In this document: piece by piece, positions 1 through 7,092 of the stretch
Numbering within the stretch: position 1 is the first letter of the stretch
How the letters are laid out: each line of letters starts with the position of its first letter
Source of the DNA: an uncultured Roseicyclus sp.
Lineage (GTDB): Bacteria > Pseudomonadota > Alphaproteobacteria > Rhodobacterales > Rhodobacteraceae
Direction: 5' to 3'
DNA length: 64,000 nt
Assembly: GCA_947491935.1 (NCBI GenBank)
Contig: CANLLF010000001.1
Span: forward strand, 186,001 to 250,000
Notes under the pieces: generated by a model
Told to the model about the DNA's origin: nothing
The model's database searches: none
Seen by the model: the letters and a program-made list of their open reading frames with translations, nothing else
Translations under genes and position numbers: made by a program

Positions 1-798
1 GTTGCCCTGGCCGTCATCGTTGTAATACCAGTCGGTGTTGGCACCGTTGACCAGAAGCGTGCTGTCGCAGCTTGCATTGGCGCGCAGCAGCAGATTGTGG
101 CCCTGCATCTGCGACAGCGTGATCGAGAATTGCGGGACCTGGCTGGCCGAACCGCCGCCATCAACATCAGGGCATTGCGACAGCCGGATGCCACCGGTCG
201 CCTGGGCGACATAGCCTGTGGGCGCAAGGATCTGGTTCGCGCTAAAGCTGAGTGCGGGCCCGGGCACCTGCCAGGTGGGGCAGCCCTGAACCGGCAGCGG
301 CGCGGGGGTAGGCACGGGCTGCGGAACCGGCACGGGCGCCCCGCCCGTGGCCTGAATGGTCAGGTTTGCAGGGCAGCCGCCGCCGGAAAAGGTGCCGATC
401 CAAACATCGACGCGGCCCTGAACATCCGGACCGCCAAGGCGCAGGCCGGGCTGCAACCCGTTGCTGTCATCGTTGAAGTGCCACTGGCCGGTCGCATCAT
501 TGATCAGCATCGCGGGATCGCAGCTGGAATTGACGTAGAGGTCCAGCTCGCGGCCAGCCATGTTGCTGAGATTGAAGGTAAAATCGGGGGCGGAGCGGAA
601 CTGGCCATAGCCGAGGACACCAAGGCCGCACTGGTCGAGGCTGAAATTGCCACCTGCATTCACGCCGAAATTCTGCGGCTGCGTCAACTGCGCGCCGTCG
701 TAATTGAAACCACCCGTGGAGAGCGCATAATTCGGGCACGCAAAGGCGGCACCGCCCATCGCGCAGAGGGCAATCGTGCTTGCTGTCAAAAGACGCAT
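1..798 (-). CDS. Exported protein with repeated Cys/NDD beta module (3' end outside window)
   Basis: The frame is open from an ATG at 798 to the window edge (266 codons seen). A strong AAGGA lies 10 nt upstream of this ATG; another in-frame ATG at 825 lacks such a site. Residues 1-20 form a signal peptide ending AFA, directly followed by Cys21. Two copies of a roughly 125-residue module are visible (residues 21-150 and 173 onward), joined by a Pro-rich linker (153-170). Each copy has a CP start, a middle PDFTF.LS.M-like strand and an N..(W)..NDD.(N)G motif; copy one also has GRVDVW.GT. The same module ends the kinase encoded at 4021-6324. The NDD motif recalls bacterial PPC-type beta-sandwiches, which is inference. 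Probably periplasmic or secreted. Function unknown. Confidence 0.8.
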   Translation of the reverse strand, partial: MRLLTASTIALCAMGGAAFACPNYALSTGGFNYDGAQLTQPQNFGVNAGGNFSLDQCGLGVLGYGQFRSAPDFTFNLSNMAGRELDLYVNSSCDPAMLINDATGQWHFNDDSNGLQPGLRLGGPDVQGRVDVWIGTFSGGGCPANLTIQATGGAPVPVPQPVPTPAPLPVQGCPTWQVPGPALSFSANQILAPTGYVAQATGGIRLSQCPDVDGGGSASQVPQFSITLSQMQGHNLLLRANASCDSTLLVNGANTDWYYNDDGQGN

Positions 799-994
799 TT
801 CTATGTAGTCCTTCTTGTTTGGCATCGGCCGAAGGGAAGACCAATGCACCCTAATAGACGTGTGGAGGTTACTCTATGGGATGCCCTGCACTCGCCAAAC
901 TGCGGAAACCCTGACCTTCGTTATTCAACCGGAACGATAGCCACGATCGGCGAATCCGCCAAATCTCTTTTTCCAATGAGTCAAAAATGAGGAG

Positions 995-1019
995 CGGCCC
1001 CGGAAAATAACCGGGGCCG
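995..1019 (-). terminator. Rho-independent-like hairpin after the 1033-1551 gene
   Basis: A perfect 9-bp inverted repeat, CGGCCCCGG then a 7-nt loop then CCGGGGCCG, lies 14 nt beyond the stop codon of the minus-strand gene. On that strand it is followed by CTCCTCATTTTTG, so it fits a terminator. Confidence 0.7.
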
Positions 1020-1032
1020 TGTCGTCCGGGGA

Positions 1033-1551
1033 TCAGAGCCCGAAAATGCGTTGCCAGAGTGTCGGGCGGGCCGGCTCGCTCTGAACCACCAAATCGCCTG
1101 CACCGTTGGAGATAATCGCGGTGTTGGCCCCGGCGGGGGCACTGCGGCTGGCCTCGGCCAGCACATCGGCCATGTCACCCACGGCGCGTGGCGCGACGTC
1201 AAGCGCGGCGATGGCCGCATGGGGCGCGTCGCCCACCACTATGGTGTTGGTCGGCGTCTCCGCCGCGACGATCCGTGACAGGCCAAGGCGCGGCAGTGGC
1301 ACGATCGAAGTGCGCGGCGCCAGGCTTGCGATCACGTCATCCTCAAGCGCGACACCGTTCGGCGCGGCAAAGGCGTAGCCATCGGGCAGGCGCAGGGCGG
1401 TGCGCGGCTCAAGCGCCAAGGCGGGGGACGCCACGCCCATCTGGGCGGCCAGCGCGTTGAGATTGGAGAAAGCCGACAGATCCTGTGCGGCCAGCGGCGC
1501 GGAAAGGGTGGTTGCGGCCAATGCGGCCAGGAGGGGGAGAGACTGTTTCAT
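1033..1551 (-). CDS. Exported protein of unknown function, 172 aa
   Basis: The start is the ATG at 1551, which opens a classical signal peptide (MKQSLPLLAALAATTLSAPL, then AAQ). The frame could extend further upstream, but without a signal or a ribosome site. The mature part is Ala-rich with no motif I recognise; it looks like a small periplasmic protein ending in PTLWQRIFGL. It lies on the same strand as the exported proteins on either side, next to a kinase/phosphatase island, and has its own downstream hairpin. No function can be assigned. It could be a periplasmic partner or target of the neighbouring signalling proteins, but only position suggests that. Confidence 0.7.
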   Translation of the reverse strand: MKQSLPLLAALAATTLSAPLAAQDLSAFSNLNALAAQMGVASPALALEPRTALRLPDGYAFAAPNGVALEDDVIASLAPRTSIVPLPRLGLSRIVAAETPTNTIVVGDAPHAAIAALDVAPRAVGDMADVLAEASRSAPAGANTAIISNGAGDLVVQSEPARPTLWQRIFGL

Positions 1552-1607
1552 GGGTTCAACTACTCGAATAAATGAATGGGGCTTTGCGGTGTTTCTGGGG
1601 GGCGCCC

Positions 1608-1630
1608 TGCCCCGCATCTTGCGCGGGGCA
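1608..1630 (-). terminator. Hairpin downstream of the 1642-2184 gene
   Basis: A perfect 8-bp inverted repeat, TGCCCCGC / GCGGGGCA with a 7-nt loop, lies 12 nt past the stop of the upstream minus-strand gene. No T-run follows, so it may be a Rho-dependent end or a message-stabilising stem rather than a strict intrinsic terminator. Confidence 0.4.
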
Positions 1631-1641
1631 CGGCCAGGGTG

Positions 1642-2184
1642 TCACAGGGACGGCCAAGGGAAGAGCGGATAGCGCGGAGCCGTCCCGTGTGGGATCAGGG
1701 TGTGCGGGATATTCCCGAACCGCCGCTCGAAGGGGTTCACGAACGGGTTCGGCGCATGGGGGCGCGGCAAGGCGTGGAAGCGATGCTCGAAGCCGAACAG
1801 ATCCGGGTGGGGATAGGGCAGCGGGCGCGGCACCTGGTAGCCGAACAGCCCGTGAGGGCGCGGCAGGACGGGCGTGGGCACCAGCTCGGCGTATTCCTCA
1901 TACTCCTCGCGGAACTCTTCCCATTCCTGCATTTGCAGGGCGAGGCGCTTATCGGCATCGGCCTGCGCCTCGGGTGAGATGATTTCGACATGGACGTCCG
2001 CGGTACCGGGCAACGAGCAATCCACCCCGAAGGCATCGCACATCTCAACCAGGCGGTTGTAGGAGGAGGTGCCGTGCGGCGCGAACCCGAAATGGGGGCC
2101 TTGGGTGGCGATGATCGTATCGGCCTGCGCCGCCGAGAGGGCAGCCGTCAGTCCGATCGCGGCAAGTGTGGCGTGTTTGAACAT
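1642..2184 (-). CDS. Exported Pro/Phe/His-rich protein of unknown function, 180 aa
   Basis: I chose the ATG at 2184, preceded by AAAGG, because it starts a signal peptide (MFKHATLAAIGLTAALSAAQ, then AD). The mature protein has a short N-terminal part with two Cys (in EMCDAF and GVDCSL) that may pair. An acidic helix-forming stretch (EWEEFREEYEEYAEL) follows. The C-terminal half is rich in Pro, His and Phe (PHPDLFGF, HALPRPHAPNPF). No family is recognised. It is the third exported unknown in a row on this strand, between the repeat-module protein and trigger factor. Confidence 0.65.
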   Translation of the reverse strand: MFKHATLAAIGLTAALSAAQADTIIATQGPHFGFAPHGTSSYNRLVEMCDAFGVDCSLPGTADVHVEIISPEAQADADKRLALQMQEWEEFREEYEEYAELVPTPVLPRPHGLFGYQVPRPLPYPHPDLFGFEHRFHALPRPHAPNPFVNPFERRFGNIPHTLIPHGTAPRYPLFPWPSL

Positions 2185-2342
2185 GGGTTTGGACCTTTGG
2201 TAATGGGCATGGGGCAATAATGGCTTCGTCAAAAAAATGTATGCCGTTGAGGCGATGGGCAGAGATTGACGCAAGTCGCCCCTGTTATTCAAACGCCACC
2301 CCCCGTTATCCGATAACAGGCAGGCGATAGGCCCAATAAAAC

Positions 2343-2368
2343 AAGGGCGGCCCCGCAGGACCGCCCTT
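2343..2368 (-). terminator. Intrinsic terminator of tig
   Basis: Perfect 8-bp stem AAGGGCGG / CCGCCCTT with a 10-nt loop, followed on the minus strand by GTTTTATTG. It lies 29 nt after the trigger factor stop codon. Confidence 0.8.
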
Positions 2369-2397
2369 CATGCATTCTTGGTGCTGTGCAGGTCGAC

Positions 2398-3723
2398 TTA
2401 TTCCTCGTCGAGCGCGTCTACAGCCGCTTTGAGGTCGTCCTTGGAGACCTCTTTTTCCTTCACTTCGGCCATCTCGGCGATGAAATCCACGACCTTGTCT
2501 TCAAAGAGCGGCGCGCGCACCTGCTGCTGCGCGGCCTGGTTCTTCTGAATGAACTCGAAGAAGGCGCGTTCCTGGCCAGGATACTGGCGTGCCTGGGTCA
2601 TAATCGCCTGGGTCATTTCGGCATCGGAGACGGTCACATCGTTCTTCTGTCCCAGTTCGGCCAGCAGAAGGCCCAGCTTCACCCGGCGCTCGGCCAGCTT
2701 CACGTGCTCGTCCGTCGGCTCAACCTTGTCGTGGTCATGGCCTTCGACATCGGGGTTCTCCTCGTGCCAGAGCTGGTGCGCGATCTGGTCGGCCTCGGCC
2801 TGCACCAGCGACGGGGGCAGATCGAAGTTCACGGCCTCGTCCAGTTGATCCAGCAGGCCCCGCTTCATCACGGCGCGCGCGGCACCGGTATATTCGGCCT
2901 TCAGGCGCTCCACGATCTGGCCTTTCAGAGCGTCGAGATCCTCGGCGCCGAATTTCTTCGCCATCTCGTCGTCGATCTCGGCGGGAACGGGCTTTTTCAC
3001 TTCCTTGACGGTGCAGGCGAAGACAGCCGCCTTACCGGCCAGATGCTCGGCCTGGTAATCCTCGGGGAACGTCACCTCGACGTCTTTTTCGTCCTTGGCC
3101 TTCACACCCACCAGCTGCTCTTCAAAGCCGGGGATGAACTGGCCCGAGCCCAGAACCAGCGGGAAATCCTCGGCGGAGCCGCCTTCAAAGGCTTCCCCGT
3201 CCACGGTGCCGACGAAATCGAACACCACCTGGTCGCCATCGGCGGCCTTGCCCTTCTTGGTGGCAAAGTTCTGGGCGTTCTCGGCCAGGTTCCCCAGCGC
3301 TTCGTCCACTTCGGCGTCGGCGGGGGTGACTGTCAGCTTCTCCAGCTTCAGCGCCTTGTAATCGACCTCGGGGATCTCCGGCAGCTTCTCATAGGCCATC
3401 GACACGACGATATCGTCGCCCTCTTTCCAGTCCTCGTTGGTCATCTTGACCTCGGGCTGCATCGCCGGGCGGTCGCCGGATTCGTCGAGATGGCCCTGCA
3501 TGGCCTCATCGACGCTCTCCTGCATCGCCTCGCCCATGATCCGGGGGCCGAACTGCTTTTTCAGAAGCGCCATGGGCACTTTGCCCTTGCGAAAGCCCTT
3601 CATCTCAACCTCGGGGCGCGCTTCTTCCAGCTTGGCGTTCACGCGCGCCTCAAGATCCGTCGCGGGAACGGTGATCTGGTATTCGCGTTTCAGGCCCTCG
3701 GCCAGGGTCTCGGTAATCTGCAT
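2398..3723 (-). CDS. tig: Trigger factor, ribosome-associated chaperone and peptidyl-prolyl isomerase
   Basis: The 441-residue product has the trigger factor layout. The N-terminal ribosome-binding domain carries the signature GFRKGKVP (residues 43-50). An FKBP-type PPIase domain follows ([20 protein letters not shown] and [11 protein letters not shown]), then a helical, acidic C-terminal chaperone domain ending DALDEE. The length is close to that of other alphaproteobacterial homologues. The protein binds near the ribosomal exit tunnel and shields nascent chains. It stands alone, with its own terminator and a roughly 300-bp upstream gap shared with the divergent kinase gene. Usual neighbours such as clpP and clpX are not adjacent here. 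Confidence 0.97.
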   Translation of the reverse strand: MQITETLAEGLKREYQITVPATDLEARVNAKLEEARPEVEMKGFRKGKVPMALLKKQFGPRIMGEAMQESVDEAMQGHLDESGDRPAMQPEVKMTNEDWKEGDDIVVSMAYEKLPEIPEVDYKALKLEKLTVTPADAEVDEALGNLAENAQNFATKKGKAADGDQVVFDFVGTVDGEAFEGGSAEDFPLVLGSGQFIPGFEEQLVGVKAKDEKDVEVTFPEDYQAEHLAGKAAVFACTVKEVKKPVPAEIDDEMAKKFGAEDLDALKGQIVERLKAEYTGAARAVMKRGLLDQLDEAVNFDLPPSLVQAEADQIAHQLWHEENPDVEGHDHDKVEPTDEHVKLAERRVKLGLLLAELGQKNDVTVSDAEMTQAIMTQARQYPGQERAFFEFIQKNQAAQQQVRAPLFEDKVVDFIAEMAEVKEKEVSKDDLKAAVDALDEE

Positions 3724-4020
3724 ATCAACCTCATTCAGAACGCCATCGGCGCAGCGGTTCGTCCGGCATGGAAAATCGGTGTCCTTCTATGGGGGTGGCA
3801 TGGGGGGCGCAAGGGGGGGCGACCCAATAAGGGCAGGCATAAATGCCCGCCGCGCGCCAATTGCCCGGCGCACGGGCGATCACGGGCCGGAGAGCGTTCC
3901 CCCACCACCGCGTAAGGGAAACCGGACGTTTACAATTCCCCCCCATTTTCGTCATATTTGCATCAAGTTGATACGCGTCCCGCCCCTTCCTTTCCGATCT
4001 GACCTGAGACAAGGCCAAAC
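3724..4020. promoter_or_regulatory. Divergent intergenic region between tig and the first kinase gene
   Basis: About 300 bp without a supportable gene. It must hold the promoters of both flanking genes. It contains G-runs and C-runs and an AT-richer stretch around 3930-3975 closer to the kinase start. I see no clear palindrome or RNA gene. Confidence 0.4.
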
Positions 4021-6324
4021 GTGATGAGTGACGATCCCAGCAAGACAAAGATGCTGCCCGATGGCCCGGCGGGCGAATTGCCGGTCGGCGCGGAGCTGTC
4101 TTCGGGGATGTACCGCGTCACCGGCCGGATCGCGGCGGGCGGGTTCGGCATCACCTACGAGGCGCGCGACAATCTCGACCGCAAGGTCGCCATCAAGGAA
4201 TGCTTCCCCGCCGGTCTTGCCCTGCGCGCCGGGGATTTTACGGTCTCCGCCGCCTCCGCCTCCACCACCGAACCGTTCGAGACGGCGCGCAACCTGTTCC
4301 TGCGCGAGGCGCGCACGCTGGCCACGCTCCGCCATCCCAACATCGTGCATGTCCAGACGCTATTCGAGGAGAACGGCACCGCCTACATGGCGATGGATTA
4401 CATCGAGGGCCGCGACCTTCAGCACATCATCGACCATGAGCCGGAGAAGCTGACGCCCGCCTACGTCATGGAGCTGACGCGCACCTGCCTCGGCGCGCTG
4501 GATTACCTGCATCGCGATGCACCCGAGCGCGGCAAGGACCGTTTGTTGCACCGGGATATCAAGCCCGCGAATATCCGCATCGACCCGCTCGACACGCCCG
4601 TCATCATCGATTTCGGTGCCGCGCGGCAGGAAACCAAGAACCGATCCCGCGCGGCAGGCACGTTCCGCGTCGTCTCCGATGGCTATTCACCCAACGAGTT
4701 CTACGTCTCCGGCACCGAGCAGGGCCCGGCCTCCGACCTCTATTCGCTGGCCGCCACGCTCTACCATTGCATCACCGGTGCCGCCCCCGCCCCCGCCGAT
4801 GAACGCGCCCAGAAGGTCTCGAACGGCGAAGACGATCCCTATGAGCCCATCGAGGGGCGTTTTCCCGGCCATGATCCCCGCCTGCTCGGGCTGATCGACC
4901 GGGCGCTGGCTCGTCCGCTGAAAGATCGCCCCGTCGATGCCGCCGCCTGGTTCGCCGCCATTCCCGATGCCGCCACCCGCATCGTCGAGACCCCCATCGC
5001 CACCGCACCCATCGTGGTGGCCGACAACGGCACAGCCGATACTCCACCCCCGCCGGGCTCCACCGGCTTCTGGAAAGGCGCGGCGGTGGGTGGCGTGGCA
5101 CTGGCCCTTCTGGGCGGCGGCGCCGTGGCGCTGGCCCCGGGGCTCCTGCCCGGAGGCGGTGGCACCGGCCCCGATGCCGACATGCAGCGCCAATTGGCCG
5201 AGGCGGAGGAGGCTCGCGCCGCCCTGCAAGGCGAGTTGAGCAACATGTCCGGCACCATCGAAGAGCTCGAGATGGATGTGGTTCAGGCCGAAACCCTCCG
5301 CGAAACCGCCGTCAACCGCGCCCAGGAACTCGAAGAACGCGTGCGCGACCTCAGCACGCAACTGGCCGCCGCCGAAGACGGCGGCGCGGCGGAAACGATC
5401 GAATTGCGCAACCAGTTGAACCAGGCCGTTGTGGAACGCGAAGATGCCAGCGGCGCCTTGCGCGCGCTGGAAGACCAGGTTGCAACCCTCCAGGCCGAAC
5501 TGGCCGCCGCCAACGAAGCCCGCGCCGCCATGCCCGACATGGACGTGCTGCTCTCGGCGCGCGGTGACGCCGAGGCCGCCCGCGACGCGGCGCTGGCCCG
5601 GGCCGAGGCGCTGGAAGAAGAGTTGAACGCGCTGGCCGCCCAGATTGCCGAAGGCGGCGCGGAGGGCCCCGATCTGGCCACCCTGTTCGAGGAACGCGAT
5701 GCCGCCCTTGCGGCGCGTGATGCCGCGCAATTGAATGCGGAACGCGCGCAGGCCGATCTGGCCCGCATGGCGGAAGATCTGGCCGAAGCCGAAAGCGCGG
5801 CCGACCTGCTGGATATGGAATTGCGCGCCGCACGCGCCGAGATCGAATTGATGCTGGCGCGCGCGACCACGCCCAATCCCGGCCCCAACAGCCCCAGCGG
5901 CACCGTCGCCTGCCCCACCTGGGCCGTGCCCGGCACGCAAGTGTCCTATACCGGCACCGATATCTACACGCCGCAGACGCTTCCGGTGCGCGCAGGCGGA
6001 TCAACCCCGCTCAGCGCCTGTTCCGGCCTGCCCGCCAATGCCGTCGGGTTCAGCTCGGAGGCGCCGGATTACACGTTCTTCCTCTCTGAAATGGAGCAGT
6101 TCCGGCGGCTGGAGTTTCAGGTCGCGTCCGATTGCGACTCCACGCTTCTGGTCAACACCCAAGACGAGGTCTGGCACTTCAACGACGATGCCAATGGCAC
6201 CATCCTGCCGCTGCTCGACCTGACGGGCCAGCAGGCCATTGAGGGCCGCGTCGATGTCTGGGTGGGCACGATAGACGGCACCAGCTGTGATGCCAGCCTG
6301 GAAATCGAAACCTGGCTGAACTGA
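4021..6324 (+). CDS. Transmembrane Ser/Thr protein kinase with periplasmic coiled coil and Cys/NDD module
   Basis: A GTG at 4021 is directly followed by an ATG at 4024; either may start the protein (767 or 766 aa). The kinase domain (about 30-315) is complete: glycine loop AAGGFGITY (38-46), Lys59 in VAIKE, catalytic HRDIKPAN (177-184) and DFGAA (197-201). The activation segment contains SRAAGTFRVVSDGYSP. One membrane helix spans about 352-375. A long Ala/Glu-rich coiled coil follows (385-625), then a C-terminal module (about 635-767) with several Cys, WHFNDDANG and GRVDVWVGT, like the repeated module of the exported protein at 1-798. The kinase should face the cytoplasm and the module the periplasm, so it looks like a sensor kinase. 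It is paralogous to the kinase at 7093-10044. Confidence 0.93.
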   Translation: MMSDDPSKTKMLPDGPAGELPVGAELSSGMYRVTGRIAAGGFGITYEARDNLDRKVAIKECFPAGLALRAGDFTVSAASASTTEPFETARNLFLREARTLATLRHPNIVHVQTLFEENGTAYMAMDYIEGRDLQHIIDHEPEKLTPAYVMELTRTCLGALDYLHRDAPERGKDRLLHRDIKPANIRIDPLDTPVIIDFGAARQETKNRSRAAGTFRVVSDGYSPNEFYVSGTEQGPASDLYSLAATLYHCITGAAPAPADERAQKVSNGEDDPYEPIEGRFPGHDPRLLGLIDRALARPLKDRPVDAAAWFAAIPDAATRIVETPIATAPIVVADNGTADTPPPPGSTGFWKGAAVGGVALALLGGGAVALAPGLLPGGGGTGPDADMQRQLAEAEEARAALQGELSNMSGTIEELEMDVVQAETLRETAVNRAQELEERVRDLSTQLAAAEDGGAAETIELRNQLNQAVVEREDASGALRALEDQVATLQAELAAANEARAAMPDMDVLLSARGDAEAARDAALARAEALEEELNALAAQIAEGGAEGPDLATLFEERDAALAARDAAQLNAERAQADLARMAEDLAEAESAADLLDMELRAARAEIELMLARATTPNPGPNSPSGTVACPTWAVPGTQVSYTGTDIYTPQTLPVRAGGSTPLSACSGLPANAVGFSSEAPDYTFFLSEMEQFRRLEFQVASDCDSTLLVNTQDEVWHFNDDANGTILPLLDLTGQQAIEGRVDVWVGTIDGTSCDASLEIETWLN

Positions 6325-6338
6325 CCGCTGTTCCGGCC

Positions 6339-6989
6339 TTAAAGCTGCGCGGGGTCGTATTCCGTCTCGATCCATTGGCGCAACGGGATCGGCCCCACCT
6401 TCAACCGTTCGGCATAAGCGTCAAGGAACCGGTCCAGCACGCCGGTCTTAGACAGGCTTACATGCCAATGGCGCAGGCTCAGCGCGCGGCGCGCCTCGGC
6501 CACGGGCTTGCCTTCGATGTGAATGTGCCAGATGGCGGCGGCCAACCCGGTGCGATCCGCGCCGGATTTGCAATGGATCAGTGCCGGGCGTTCGATCGCC
6601 TCGAACGCCTCCAGCAGCCGGATCAACGCGGCCACGCGCGGGGCCTCCCGCGCTGTCAGTCCGACATTCTTCAGGCGCAGGCCCAGCGCGGCGCAGGTCT
6701 CGGCCTCGAACGCATGGACCGCACCCTGGGCCGGCCGCAGGCTGATCACCTCGACGATGCCGCGCGCCTTCCACTGGGCCAGGGCCGCCGCATCGGGGTG
6801 GTTGGAGCGGTAGAGCCCCTCTGCAATTTGTCCCTCGTTGCGCCAGCGCCGCCGCAGCCAGCCGTGATCGAATAGCGCCGCAAAAACGCTCCCCTGCCAC
6901 CGCCCCATCTCGGTATCGATCTTCTGATCGTAGCGGCGGGTCAGCGCGTCATAGGCACCTTTGGCTTTCTGGCTCCAGGTCAGGCTCAT
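6339..6989 (-). CDS. Cys-based protein tyrosine/dual-specificity phosphatase
   Basis: The signature HCKSGADRTG (CX5R followed by T) identifies a Cys-dependent phosphatase; the upstream general-acid loop is less clear. The start is the ATG at 6989, behind a GGGGAGG site, giving 216 aa (MSLTWSQKAKG). An N-terminal segment with YRSNHPD and ISLRPAQ resembles the compact bacterial DSP-like group. It is probably cytoplasmic, with no signal or membrane helix. The gene lies between the two kinase genes: it converges with the first (15 nt apart) and diverges from the second. This makes a role in removing phosphate from kinase-island proteins plausible, although its substrate cannot be read from sequence. 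Confidence 0.88.
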   Translation of the reverse strand: MSLTWSQKAKGAYDALTRRYDQKIDTEMGRWQGSVFAALFDHGWLRRRWRNEGQIAEGLYRSNHPDAAALAQWKARGIVEVISLRPAQGAVHAFEAETCAALGLRLKNVGLTAREAPRVAALIRLLEAFEAIERPALIHCKSGADRTGLAAAIWHIHIEGKPVAEARRALSLRHWHVSLSKTGVLDRFLDAYAERLKVGPIPLRQWIETEYDPAQL

Positions 6990-7092
6990 GACCTCCCCTT
7001 CCCCCAAGGGCGCTGCGAATACAAGTCTTTGTGAGACTGCGGGAAAACATCCGTTTACAGATGGCCCCCGCGCGCGCGAGGATGTGCGCGCT

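Noticed and set aside
2386-3915. Plus-strand frame of 509 codons over trigger factor
   Set aside because: Mirror frame of tig; product is a low-complexity His/Leu-rich string with no motif.
4687-5940. Minus-strand frame of 417 codons over the first kinase
   Set aside because: Gly/Gln-rich mirror of the Ala/Glu coiled-coil codons; no start signal or domain.
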